From assembly GCA_920105625.2 (NCBI GenBank), contig OV050030.1:62594322-62658321 (forward strand): DNA of 64,000 bases. The letters run 5' to 3'. Position numbers and translations under genes: made by a program. Below are positions 11,660-21,937 of this stretch, one piece after another. The stretch is from Clusia tigrina (taxonomy: Eukaryota > Arthropoda > Insecta > Diptera > Clusiidae). How positions within the stretch are numbered: position 1 is the stretch's first letter; each line of letters opens with the position of its first letter. Below the pieces are notes generated by a model that was not told the origin of the DNA, made no database searches, and was given only the letters and a program-made list of their open reading frames with translations.

Positions 11660-12130
11660 ATGTTTGAACGTATTCATGAGGTGAAATTCTTTAAAAAATA
11701 TAGTGGGACCTTCGATCTTCCTGTCTCGTTCAATTCGGGAGCTTTACCTGCGCTCATATGCCCCAGACCTTCATATTCATCCATGAAGGCGACGTACTGC
11801 CTCTTGATCTCTGGAGACCGTGACAACTGCCGTTTCAACAAGTGAAACTTTCGCAACGCTGTTGTGTATGAGTTACCCAAGCAAGCCGGATCATCCTTGA
11901 ATGGCAGTTTGACGATTACTCTGCCACATAAATCTCGGGACACTGTGTCAGTGTATAGGCGTTCGCAACTGTGTTGTTCACGGGTCCACGCGTTGTTGAC
12001 AGTTGAGAGTTGATGCCTTTTCGACAAGCAATTGGTGCCTTGGCCTTGTATTTTGCATGGTCAAAACGTTGAGCAACAGTAGGGGCCTTGAAGCGATCGC
12101 AGTTGAGAATCTTGTGGTTGCCACTCGAGC
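11660..12130 (-). pseudogene. BEL/Pao N-terminal pol region and zinc knuckle
   Basis: The 11674-12027 block encodes GRVIVKLPFKDDP, ALRKFHLLKRQLSR and QYVAFMDEYEGLGHM, the conserved entry to BEL/Pao reverse transcriptase. Just upstream, 12010-12130 reads a cysteine/histidine cluster (LRCSSGNHKILNCDRF) that fits the gag zinc knuckle. The protease between the two is not recognisable. Confidence 0.65.
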
Positions 12131-12389
12131 ACCTTAAGCACGTAGAATTAATGCAAACAAACGAATATCATTTTTATTTGTTCCTTGATTTATGAGCTTT
12201 ATTTTCAGCTTGATGTACCCGCTCTGAAGTATGAGCATGTTCGATTGAATCCAAGTATTGGCAGTGTCTCTCCAGAATATTTGAGCTGTAATCCCAAGTT
12301 GGCAACGTTTTGAAATCCCAAGACTCCTACCATTTGCGATGTATCTCCTCATCAGCTTTCTGCAGTACAAGATAAATCAGCATAGCATG

Positions 12390-13055
12390 GGAAATTTGGC
12401 TGTCAGTTCCCAATGACAGTAATGAGCCGTAGAGAGCAGACGCCTTATCAACAAGCCTGGTTAACTGGGCACCGCTGGACTGGGAGACTGATGACGAGTT
12501 CGAAAAGCATGGAAATATTCTCTAAAAATATTTTTGTTGGATTGTCATACCTACCTTTAAGCCTTTCCAATCCCTTGGGGTAATTTTCAGTTGTGACCTT
12601 GAATGCATTAATGGTTTCTAGGGCCGGACCCTGGAGACAATTACGCAGATGGTTAAACTTTTCGATATTTGACTAGTTAAATTGCCAATCGGTTATTTCT
12701 TTGAAGGAAGTCATGAAACTATGATACTCGGAATACTTGCCATTGAACTAGGGAAGTTTGAGTTTAGGTAGCTTCGATCTAGATTGCATGACGCAATTAG
12801 TATCTGACAAAGTGAAATTCTGGTATTCAGCTAGCTGCGATTGATGTACAATTACTCCAAGTCAGCACGACCACCATCTTCACAGTCTTGCTTTTCAATT
12901 TCTGTTTGTGTTATACCCAATCTGCATCGATATTCAGGCACGGACAGCAACTTACCACCTGGTCACAGGGGCTTCCACAATGTTCTTTATGCGCTTAATA
13001 TTTTTTTTTGTGATTAGCGCGTTGCCATTTTAATTCCTCCAAAGTCATTGCAAAA
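12390..13055 (-). pseudogene. BEL/Pao gag (DUF1759 type)
   Basis: The minus strand from 13055 reads MTLEELKWQRANHKK; lower down are LPKLKLP, FNGKYSEY and NPTKIFLENI in interrupted frames. These match the usual DUF1759 signature of BEL/Pao gags (P.F.G....W..F....). Multiple stops are present. A minus-strand frame at 12134-12370 has no clear motif. Confidence 0.6.
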
Positions 13056-13262
13056 TCAAAAAAAGGTATCAATTTAGTATATAGGTATATTTAATATTTG
13101 ATAAATAACTTGACCAAGCGTAGCATAATCACCAACGGATTCCAAAAAATGAAACCGTTATACAGCAGTGGTAACCAAATATGTATGTAACGTAGGAATA
13201 CCGTAGTCAAAAACTGTGTAACCAAAGTACTTGTTAATGATGCGACGAACGAGCGTAATGCG

Positions 13263-13786
13263 GCCCATAGACGATACACCATGATCATACTCATATATAA
13301 TAGTATGTGTGAAAAAGAGAGAAAATATGCAGGTATGTGTCACACATGTCGAAAATCTACGATAAATCATATTGATTTTGAGGGGAAATTTTATTATGAT
13401 TTTGAAAATGATGAATGGATGATCGTCGATTGTGGGCAATTTACATGCAAATTTTGCTCATTAGAGTTTGACTGCCAATGTGTGAAGATGTGCGCGGACA
13501 AAAATAATAAAAATGTGTTTCTGCTGGAGTCCCTTGAATGCTATTGTACTATTTTTTTGTGCCTTTCTTTCATCCAAAATCGTTTTTTTTATTTTTTTTA
13601 CAATTTTTCCTTGCACAGTACAAGCGCTAGCGTACACAAAACTTCATCATCCGAGAGAGACATGACAACCTCACTCAACGACGACTATGAAAAAATTATG
13701 ATTTTCGATTTTGGTCACTCGTCTGTGGCGGAGCTTCATTCAATACGTACACGAATGAGTATGATCATGATGTATCGTCTATGGGC
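13263..13786. mobile_element. Unit bounded by 32-bp inverted repeats, possible MITE-like element
   Basis: The ends 13263-13294 and 13755-13786 are inverted repeats (GCCCATAGACGATACA at the outer side) with one mismatch in 32. No target duplication is obvious. The interior holds a plus-strand frame at 13281-13790 of 169 codons whose ends lie in the repeats. It is cysteine-rich (CHTC, CKFC, CQC) but has no known domain, so I treat the ORF as unproven. Confidence 0.5.
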
Positions 13787-13898
13787 ATAACGACAAATAG
13801 CAAAAACCTCTTAGAAAATGTTTGTTGGATTACTTACGTCGTAAGACGATCTAGCGCAGCGAGATGAACAGAATTCAGCACAATAGCTAAGACGGAGC

Positions 13899-14080
13899 GA
13901 TGTAACGAGGCAGCGGCAACTGCTAGTATTTCCAGCGGCAGCAAAGCGTAGGCGAGAGTACGAAATGTGGAAACAGCGCAACTGTCGGAATGCAGTAGAT
14001 GGCAGCGGCACAGCAGCAGTGACGCAGCGACGTACCAAGGTAGTGGCAGCTGCTAATAATTACAGCGATTGCAAAGCAGC
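13899..14080. repeat. Diverged tandem duplication, about 128-bp period
   Basis: Sequence at 13899-13948 resembles 14027-14078: CGATGTAAC/CGACGTACC, then GCAGC-rich sequence and TGCTAGTATT/TGCTAATAAT, ending GCAAAGC. The region is richer in GC than its surroundings and carries short frames on both strands that I take as chance. Confidence 0.45.
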
Positions 14081-14180
14081 CATGATGGACCTCCAAATAA
14101 CGGCTTTATTAATATTAAATGTATTAAATGATCATGCTCTAGATTCAAACGTTGACCACCACTTGCGTGCGCGACACTAG

Positions 14181-14730
14181 CAACAAACTCCTATTTTAGG
14201 AAATTTAAATTTATTTAAAAGCACTAGCTAGCTCGGGCGCCAAAAAATTTAGGATTGGGACAGTTTTCCTCAACCGCGAAAGACACAAGAAATGTTGCGA
14301 ATGCATGTACTTTGGGATGTGCCCTTAAACAAAAATTAGAACGATGCGATTGAGAGCTGGTCAACAATTAGACTCATATGAATTTTATGAAAGTGCATGA
14401 TAAAACCTATGCGTATGTATGAGTTAATATGTATTGCAGCTGCTCTCACGTGATGGCAAATGCAGCGACTCCCAATCTGTGACTCACCACCGCCCAACCG
14501 ATGTCAATGCAATTTTGTGGATGAGTATGGTTGGTTCCAGCTTAAAAGATAGGATACTTTTTATTAAATTCGGTTTATAAACACAGGTCAAATAAAAGTT
14601 TTAAAATTTTTCATAGCAATAACAGCATAGAAATTACAACAAAGTTATTCGTTTCAATTCCGCGAATGAATATGCGTTCGCTTCTACATGTTCATACCCG
14701 AACGACTCGTAACCAAAAACTTTGTTATAA
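14181..14730. other. Unassigned spacer
   Basis: No gene, repeat or structural RNA is recognised. The sequence lies between the GC-richer repeat and the Helitron remnant. Confidence 0.4.
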
Positions 14731-15370
14731 TTGGTATGTTGTTGCTGCTACGAACACTTTAGAAGCGAACTCATACACATTTTCACACCCGAACACATCG
14801 GAAGTCCCGGACACATACAGGAATACATACAAGAAGCGATGACATACGTACCCCATTGCGATCGTCCAGACTCCGAAATGAAAGGAAATACAAACTTTGC
14901 TATTACCAGGCTAACAACCAATGCATCGTCATGATATCACTGCACCTGGGATAAAGCAAAAATTAAAATCATTGATGGATTCAATCGTAAAGCATTCGAT
15001 TTTCGGTAGCACAAGTTTGCTGGATGTATTCGGTTGAGTGGCAAAAGCGAGATTTGCCACATGCTCATATTATGATTTGGCTGCATGTTAAAATCCGCCC
15101 AGAAGAAGCTGATCAAATTATTTCGGCTGAAATACCAGCTCCATCAATTGACCAAGAATTGTTCGATATTGTTACGACAAATATGATCCATGGTCCATGC
15201 GTTGCTTCTAATATGATATCGCCAAGCATGCACAATGGAGAATGTACAAAGCGTTTCCACAACAATGCATTTCTATTACGGATATTGACGGTTATCCATG
15301 TATCGCCGCAGAAACGCTGAGAATGCCGGCCACACATACATAATGCGAATGTCAAACACTAGAAATCAAA
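14731..15370 (+). pseudogene. Helitron Rep fragment (H1)
   Basis: This is homologous by eye to the Helitron at 62767-63993. IGSPGHIQEYIQEAMTY at about 14800-14850 parallels IGSPRHMHEYSQDAMTY there, and MYSVEWQKRDLPHAHIMIW (15024-15080) is the HUH endonuclease motif region (H-A-H). DGYP at 15288 is followed by a shifted frame reading YRRRNAENAGHTYI. The block between 14860 and 15020 is degenerate and lacks the FVTFTCNP segment. Helitron Rep nicks and joins DNA during rolling-circle transposition; this copy is dead. Confidence 0.75.
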
Positions 15371-15640
15371 ACACACAAGCGCAGAGAAAATGTTCTGTGC
15401 CGCCCTGTTTTTTCTCCATGCACAATGCCTATGGTCGCCATATGATGATCCCATGGAGTATGCCCTGTGATTACCCGAACCAATGATCGAAGATCTTTCT
15501 TTCGTAATGTCAGAAGGAAATTTCCAAATCTCCTGTTTGGGCCTTTTAGGAAGTACTTGGTTGTTTTGCAGGCAACTAAACTGCACGCTCATCGATCCTT
15601 GTGAATATTATTCACATGGCTCCTGATCCAATCCATACCC
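15371..15640. other. Unassigned spacer within the Helitron H1 area
   Basis: No convincing domain is seen. It may be further decayed Helitron sequence. Confidence 0.3.
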
Positions 15641-16370
15641 CCTGCTAAACTTATACCGATAAATGGATCTGGTCCCATTGGAGTGCCCGCAGATCCACAG
15701 TTGGCCAATTAGCAGCTAATTCATTCCCCTGAACACCACACCAAATAAGTTCAAGCAAATTCCAGCTTGCGATGGAGTTAAATCTTGACTTACATTCATG
15801 GACAATTTTTGCAGTGGTTCACGCATTTTCTAGGGCCTTCATTGCAGCCTGACTGTCACTACAGCCTCTAATCTCCATAGCGCGCCATTTCTTTTCAATG
15901 ACCAATTCCGCTACCTTCAGTATAGCAAACACTTCCGATTGGAATACCGTTCCCATACTTCCCATAGCCGAAAAGCATTTGACATTTGTATTCAGATGCC
16001 AGCCAGTCCCAGTTCCATTTTCAGTTTTGGAGCCATCTGGATCTCTCCATTGTTCTCTTGTCGGGAAGCTAACTTTGTACTTTCTCCCAAAAGAAGCTCT
16101 CGGTAAGAGTTTGTCCATCGGTGAAGAAACAACGGGTATTGTTCCGAGAGCTTATTGAACATCAGTCTGTGCCCAAAGTTCTTGTCATCGTGCCAATATA
16201 CGTATGAATATAATCGACAAATCGTTTTCATCGATCTCAATCCGATCTCGATCATCAAGATCCAATGGTGGCAAGTTCAACAAACCATTCAGAGCGTCAC
16301 CAGATGTGGTACCCATGGCGCCCGTAATGCTCAAACATATACTTCTCTGTAGTCTGTTTAACCCCAAACA
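15640..16370 (-). pseudogene. LINE RNase H and C-terminal fragment (LOA-like)
   Basis: On the minus strand, 16185-16367 reads LQRSICLSITGAMGTTSGDAL and LLNLPPLDL, the linker between RT and RNase H typical of RNase H-bearing LINEs. 15819-16118 then reads VFQSEVFAILKVAE and CSDSQAAMKAL, the second and third acidic RNase H sites. Several frames are used. The element is truncated at both ends and sits between two Helitron fragments of the opposite strand, so it was probably inserted into the Helitron. Confidence 0.65.
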
Positions 16371-16371
16371 T

Positions 16372-16520
16372 GTGGACCATTTTGAACAGAAAGTTTAAGG
16401 GAGTTGCCACGTATCCCAATGATACCGTCGGAGAGGACAATCCCATTCAAACGGCTTCAGTTTCCGATTCATTTGTCATTCGCTATGACAATCAATAAAT
16501 CTCAATGGCAGAGAATATCC
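16372..16520 (+). pseudogene. Helitron helicase C-terminal fragment (H1)
   Basis: Translation gives LPRIPMIPSE, then PFKRLQFPIHLSFAMTINKSQ, split here as PFKRLQFPIHL and SFAMTINKSQ. That is the PIF1-type helicase motif VI region seen also in the other two Helitrons (61580-61650 and 22100-22220). It has the same strand as the Rep fragment at 14731, so the two are likely pieces of one element split by the LINE. Confidence 0.65.
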
Positions 16521-16744
16521 ATCTATTCATATTGCAAAAAGATGGATTGACGAAAAATATTGTTCACCAAATCGCACTACATTAAAATTAAATTTCATCA
16601 TCAATCATGCTGTAAAAATGTATATATGTATGTATATTTTTCTGTAACTACTACAGCTAAAATTAAGCAGTTCTCAATGTGACAGAAGTTAAATAAAAGA
16701 ATACTGAAAAAAACAAATTTATATACGAGTATATCGCTTTGTGA
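16521..16744. other. Unassigned spacer
   Basis: It is AT-rich. An ATACGAGTAT motif at 16723 lies just before the LINE begins, so it may be part of a target or tail sequence. Confidence 0.3.
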
Positions 16745-16975
16745 TTTCTGGAGATTTCAATATGAATCTGCTGTGTGATAGTAGTGCTAGGAATTATATG
16801 AGCTCGTAGCGACTGCTGTAATCTGTAGTAAACTCGGGTGTACCTACTCGTTATGGAAATAATGTCAACCCTAGTTTGCTTGATTTCTTTCTGGTATCTG
16901 ATGTCTTATTGATTTGTTTTTTTGATCAAATGTCTTTTATTTCCGATCATGATTTAATTTTTTTACCTTAAATAT
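16745..16975 (+). pseudogene. LINE endonuclease C-terminus
   Basis: SGDFNMNLL at the start and ISDHDLI at about 16945 are the late motifs of the AP-type endonuclease that nicks target DNA. VPTRYGNNVNPSLLDFFLVSD lies between them, split here as PTRYGNNVNP and SLLDFFLVSD. In-frame stops at about 16806 and later kill it. Confidence 0.7.
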
Positions 16976-16986
16976 AACACTATGCC

Positions 16987-18215
16987 GTGATGCTCTGCGG
17001 ATTTTTTTCATATCGTGAATTTAATGCTATTGATTACGAATCAATATTCTATGAGATGAGTCGAGTGCATTGGGATGAATGCTGGTGTCACATCTCTGTG
17101 GATGATAAGTTGGACTTGTTTGTTGGTTGCATTGACAGGATTTTTAATCAATATGTCCCCATTCGTTCAGTGGAAAATCAGAATGGTTCTTGTCCATGGT
17201 ACGGTACTCTAAGCACGTTAAATTGGCTATTAGGAAGCGAAATAAATTGCATGCATGGAAAAATAAGCCTAATGTAGATAATTGGAATCTATTTAGGGTT
17301 GCTCGAAATAAAACTGTGTTTATTGTTCGTCAATCAACAATAAATTTTTACAATTCCAAGTTGAAAAGTTCCCTTCCTACCAAGCTGCTTGGGAGGAATT
17401 TGAGGAACCTTGGAGTATGTAGTATTGATAGTACAGTCTGCAAGTTGGATCCTAGTGTGATGCCTTTGCTTTCCCGAGATCAAGTGGCTCGGTTTCTCCG
17501 CCTGCTCTTGACATGTTTAGTCCCGCCACGTCTACATTTCAGTTCTGCTGTGTCTGTGAGGCTGATGTGGGCCGATGTCTGATGAGGGTTAAGTCAAAGG
17601 TGAGGATGGCTTGCCGGTTAAGTTTCTTAAGATTATATTACCATTTATTCTTAGTACGTTAACCCACATTATTAATCATTACTTTACGACCTCGTGCTTT
17701 CCTAGTGCTTGGAAGGTTGGTATCGTTATTCCAGTAGCTAAGAAATCCTCTGCAATGGAGCCAGGTGATTTTAGACCTATTAGTATTTTACCTTCTCTAT
17801 CAAAAGTTTGCGAATCACTTATGGCTGAGCAAATTTCGGGTTAATTCCATCAAAACAATCTTTCCTGGTCTGGTTTTAGATCGGGGCACAGTTGTGCGAC
17901 TGCTATGCTTAAGGTTATGGATGATATTCCAGTAATGTATGACCAAACTTCTTACTTTTCTATGTCTCCTGGATTTCTCTAGGCTTTTGATAGCGTTAAT
18001 CATTCGTTGCTCTGTTTAAAATTAAAGCGGTACTATGGGTTTTCTGACAGTGCAGTTGGTCTTATAGATAGTTATTTAAGAATGAGAATGCAGCGAGTAA
18101 AGGTGGATAATATCTATTCTGATTATAAGCATATTTTTTCGAGTGTTCCACAAGGATCGACTCCTGTTTACTATATTTACAAATGACATTTTCTCGGTGT
18201 GTAATTTTGTACATA
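16987..18215 (+). pseudogene. LINE reverse transcriptase, first part
   Basis: Frames 16987-17277, 17190-17582 and 17611-17844 together cover the linker and RT fingers. The last holds FPSAWKVGIVIPVAKK and DFRPISILPSLSKVCE, the classic RT motif 1-2 region. Further on are SGFRSGHSCATAM, AFDSVNHSLL (with the first catalytic aspartate), and VPQGST at about 18150. Frame breaks at about 17200-17280, 17600 and 17842 inactivate it. The mariner interrupts just after. Confidence 0.78.
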
Positions 18216-18217
18216 TA

Positions 18218-18246
18218 CGAGGTGTGATCAAAATATAACCGTTATT
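18218..18246 (+). repeat. mariner left inverted repeat
   Basis: It begins CGAGGTGTGATCAAAATATA and pairs with 19139-19167; one base differs in the A-rich part. Confidence 0.88.
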
Positions 18247-18425
18247 TTCATCTTTTCGTGAGTTACGTATGTTCGATGTTCGCATTTTTTTTTTTTAAAT
18301 GTTGGTACACATGTCTGTTATATATGTTGGCAATACCAACCATTTTGGATTGTCAGTTTGTTTTTGACAGATAAAAAGGTTAGTCGTGTTTTGGTGTGCT
18401 CTTCGATTTTGTACTATTCGAAAAA

Positions 18426-19112
18426 ATGGATCAAAGAAACTGTATTCAGTTTTGTGTAAAAAATGAAATTAAATGCGCAAGGACATTTGAAATGTTGACT
18501 GTGGCCTTTGGCGAGGCTACTATGAGCAGAACACAAGTTCAATTGTGGTATAACCGGTTTAAGGAAGGCCGAGAAGATGTCAATGACGATGCTCGTCCTG
18601 GTCGCCCGAGCACGTCAACAACCGATGAAAACATTGACGCAGTGAAGAAAATGATTTTGGATAATCGTCGAATCACTATCAGAGAGGTTGCTGATGATGT
18701 TGGCATATCGTTCGGCTCATGCCAAGCAATTTTTACGGATGTTTTAGGCATGAAACATGCGGCAGCGAAGATTGTTCCAAAATTGCTAAATTTTGAGCAA
18801 AAACAACGTCGCATGGACATGGCTCAGGAGCTGTTTTTGGCCAAAAACAAAACCGTTATCATGCCTCAACCACCGTATTCACCGGACTTGGCCCCCGCTG
18901 ACTTTTTCCTCTTTCCAAAACTCAAGACACCGATGAAAGGAAAGCGTTTTGCTACGATTGAGGAGATAAAAGAAAAATCGAAACAGGAGCTGTTGGCGAT
19001 ACCAAAAAAAGCGTTTCAGAAGTGTTTCGAGGATTGGAAAAAACGCTGGCATAAGTGTATTATATCTGAGGGGAATTACTTTGAAGAGGACAGGACAGTT
19101 GTCGATGAATAA
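18426..19112 (+). CDS. Truncated mariner transposase lacking the first two catalytic aspartates
   Basis: The frame is fully open. The ATG at 18426 (MDQRNC) is the natural start because the family begins close to it; ten more codons are open upstream. Residues 1-110 hold both helix-turn-helix motifs and the linker (RPGRPSTST; NRRITIREVADDVGIS). A precise in-frame internal deletion then joins the QRRMDMAQELF segment to FLAKNKTVIMPQPPYSPDLAPADFF, split here as FLAKNKTVIMP and QPPYSPDLAPADFF. The DET- and HDN-type motifs with the first and second aspartates are gone and only the third remains. It cannot catalyse transposition but could still bind the inverted repeats, so a repressor role is conceivable. 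Whether it is expressed is unknown. Confidence 0.85.
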   Translation: MDQRNCIQFCVKNEIKCARTFEMLTVAFGEATMSRTQVQLWYNRFKEGREDVNDDARPGRPSTSTTDENIDAVKKMILDNRRITIREVADDVGISFGSCQAIFTDVLGMKHAAAKIVPKLLNFEQKQRRMDMAQELFLAKNKTVIMPQPPYSPDLAPADFFLFPKLKTPMKGKRFATIEEIKEKSKQELLAIPKKAFQKCFEDWKKRWHKCIISEGNYFEEDRTVVDE

Positions 19113-19138
19113 ATAAATACTTTATTTTTTGATCACAC

Positions 19139-19167
19139 AATAACGGTTATTTTTTGATCACACCTCG
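19139..19167 (-). repeat. mariner right inverted repeat
   Basis: This is the inverted partner of 18218-18246, followed by TA. Confidence 0.88.
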
Positions 19168-19169
19168 TA

Positions 19170-19670
19170 CATGAATTTGCGGATGACCTACAGATTTATC
19201 TTCCTCGGCGCATGGAGTATATTGATGACTTGAGTCTTAAAATGAATGAAGATCTAAATTCTATATTTGATTGGTCAAAGGAAATGGACTTTTCTTAAAT
19301 TCGTTAAAGTCCTATGTTTTAACAATCTCGAAGAAGAAAATAGAATTGGACAAACTTTCTTTAATATCTATTGGTGGCGCACAGCTGAAGTTCGCTGAGA
19401 GATCATGTACTTTGGGCTTCCATATTAAATCTTCTTTCACTTGCACTGATGAAGTAAATAGTATTGTGAAAAAAGTTTTTTTTGCTGAGACAGTTAAGGA
19501 TGTCAGCAGAGTTTACCCCTGTCGAGCCTAGGAGAATGTTGGTTAAGCAGCTAGTTGTACCGATAATTTGCTATTCTGAGCTTGTGTATAGTAAGTTGGA
19601 TTCAAACTCCCTACATAAAATGCCAGTTGTGTTTAACTATGCCACACGATATGTGTTTGTATTGTATTAA
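19170..19670 (+). pseudogene. LINE reverse transcriptase, second part
   Basis: Directly after the mariner the LINE resumes with HEFADDLQIYLP, the FADD catalytic box of RT. MNEDLNSIFDWSKEM follows, and the thumb/post-RT region (KSYVLTISKKK, LGFHIKSSFTC) lies in two more frames. It ends in a stop around 19669, after which sequence of a different LINE begins. Confidence 0.72.
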
Positions 19671-19724
19671 TTTATTAATTATTTATTATTTATTACGTAT
19701 TTACTTTTACTGGCGCATAACCCT

Positions 19725-20725
19725 GACAGGCCATGCTTCAATTCTGAATCAGGACCCACCTGTCCCCAACTTTATCGATTATATGTCGGTCTATCCCGAT
19801 TTGAACAGGGAATTCGACCTCACTATTCCAAGTCGAAGCGACTGGACCTCAGAAAACCGAATCGTCGGTGAAACAGTCGAAATCTACACCGACGGTTCCA
19901 AGCTTGGAGGTATAGTCGGCAGCGGTATTTATTCCGACAAGCTGGACTTAAACATCTCCCTACGTCTCCCAGACCATTGCAGCGTTTTTCAAGCTGAGGT
20001 CATGGCCATTTACCACGCAGCCAAATGGATGCTGAGTAGTGATATCGGCGCAGTTGACGTATCTATCTTCTCAGACAGCCAGGCCGCCATTAAATCTCTT
20101 TTTGGCTCCACGGCCACATCAAGACTAGTTCATGAATGTCGAACATCTTTAAATGAGCTCGCAAGTTACTCTCGGGTGCACCTAATCTGGGTTCCCGGAC
20201 ACAGCGAAATCCCGGGAAACTGCGAGGCGGACGAGCTTGCCAAGGCAGGCACGCTAATGCACGACATTCACCCCTCTGTAAACATCGGCATTCCACTGGC
20301 AACAGCCAAGCTCGAAGTCAAACGGAAATATCTGGCTGACGCCTACAAATCCTGGGCTAACGAGGAATCCTGCCAGACGGATAGACTAACTTGGGCAAGA
20401 ATGAACAAAAACAGAACCAATCAACTTCTTCGACTTGATCGCGTATCACTGTCGACAACTGTGTCGGTTTTGACCGGCCACTGCATAATGGGACAGCACG
20501 CAGAAAGACTGGGCCTACCCTCAAATACCTTTTGCCGAGGCTGTGGCTTCGAGGAGGAGGACGAGACGGTTTTCCACCTCTTATGCCACTGCCCATCCTT
20601 GAGCAGAAGAAGAATTCGCACCTTTGGTGCCCCATTTCTTACAAGCCTGACAGAGCTGTCATCCATTAATATTAGGGACAAAGCCAGGTTCATAAAAGTA
20701 TCAGGATGGTTTCCTGAAACATGAC
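19725..20725 (+). pseudogene. Second LINE: RNase H and cysteine/histidine knuckle, 5' truncated
   Basis: The open frame reaches 20724. RNase H acidic sites are VEIYTDGSKL (about residue 100 of the frame from 19582), CSVFQAEVMAI, IFSDSQAAIKS and IWVPGHSEIPGNCEADELAK, all intact. A CRGC...HLLCHCPSLSRRR knuckle follows. The part upstream of about 19725 is the preceding LINE, so this is a separate 5'-truncated copy, probably LOA or R1-like. The long open frame and good motifs indicate a younger insertion than its neighbour. No polyA tail was seen at the 3' end. Confidence 0.78.
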
Positions 20726-20729
20726 GGGG

Positions 20730-21650
20730 GAGTCGTGCCTTTCCAGGCGCTTATTTGCTTACCGTCCAACAACCTCGATTTAAATCGTTTTTGATTTTTA
20801 ATTATATTTACATTTTTTTCATTTTTATTTGAATCACAATTTTTTGCGATGTGTCCAAACTGGTTGCATTTAAAGCACTTTGCTTGAGTCTTACTTTCAT
20901 TTCTTTTGTGCTCCTTGGAACCACAATTCAAACAGTGTTTTTCTTGTCAACTTCTGTTTTACTCATTACGTCATATTTACTTTTATAATAGGTTTCTGTC
21001 TCACGCTGTATTATACGTGTATGTCCGCAAATTTCGTACTGCTCACGTAATTGTTTAAAAGATTTCGCATTGTATAAATTCACTTTGAAATTGTCAGCTA
21101 TATTTATACCATCAACTATGTAACGTATTGTTGAGCGTTCTTCAATGTTATCTAAACTTGCGATTCGTTTCATATTTAAAACATATTCATAAAACGATTC
21201 AGAATTTTTCCTTCTTGTATTAGCTAGCATTTTGTGTATTTCGAAACTGTCATATTTGCGTTCAAATTCTTTAATTAGTTTAGTTTTCAATTGTTCATAA
21301 TCGGAAACACTTTCGATTTCTATAAATGACTTTGCAACACCTGTGATTTTGTATCTTGCATGCACATACATTTGTCTAACACTTAGTTCATAAGCGTCAG
21401 CATTTTCCTCCAATATTAGAACTACTTTTTCACTGGTATGTTTTTCCCAACGAAATCACTAAGAATTTTTGCAAACGTGTCTACTGTAACCACATTTTTG
21501 GTTTTTAGCTTTGTCTTCTTGTATTTTTAAAGTAAGTGCTTTTATTAATTCGCCCAACTCGGAGTCTGTCGGCATTTTGGTTGCAATTATGTCACCACTT
21601 TTATAATTTATTTCGGTATCAGTTGTTGCGTATTTCACACTTTTCATTTC
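20730..21650 (-). pseudogene. Gypsy-type gag fragment with zinc knuckles
   Basis: Minus-strand frames 21459-21647, 20928-21413 and 20701-20931 form one gag in three frames: an N-terminal helical part, the capsid-like block containing TIRYIVDGINIADNFK, and tandem knuckles, NCGSKEHKRNE (degenerate) and CFKCNQFGHIAKNC (complete CCHC). The last frame runs into LINE sequence near 20740, so the exact end is uncertain. The capsid style resembles that of element D (27.1-32.2 kb). Confidence 0.65.
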
Positions 21651-21652
21651 TT

Positions 21653-21930
<278 letters not shown>

Positions 21931-21937
21931 CGATTCG

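Larger units (their letters stand above)
9895..13055 (-). mobile_element. Decayed BEL/Pao retrotransposon, truncated in integrase
   Basis: Reading the minus strand from 13055 down: a DUF1759-type gag, a zinc-knuckle region, the N-terminal pol region, the Pao A17-type/RNase H region and the integrase finger. It ends just inside the integrase core. No LTRs remain. Much of the RT palm is missing between about 11450 and 11660. Confidence 0.75.
18218..19167 (+). mobile_element. mariner deletion derivative with open reading frame
   Basis: The 950-bp element is bounded by inverted repeats (CGAGGTGTGATCAAAA and its reverse complement) of about 28 bp with one mismatch. TA flanks both sides (18216-18217, 19168-19169). 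It is about 350 bp shorter than a full mariner because of an internal deletion near 18835. The host LINE frame resumes directly across the insertion. Confidence 0.92.
16745..19670 (+). mobile_element. Jockey-like LINE, 5' truncated, split by a mariner
   Basis: Endonuclease C-terminus, RT and post-RT sequence lie in order on the plus strand, interrupted by the mariner at 18218-19167. On removal of the mariner and one TA, the frame continues from the NFVH side directly into the FADD box. The RT clade is probably Jockey, judged by motif appearance only. Confidence 0.75.
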
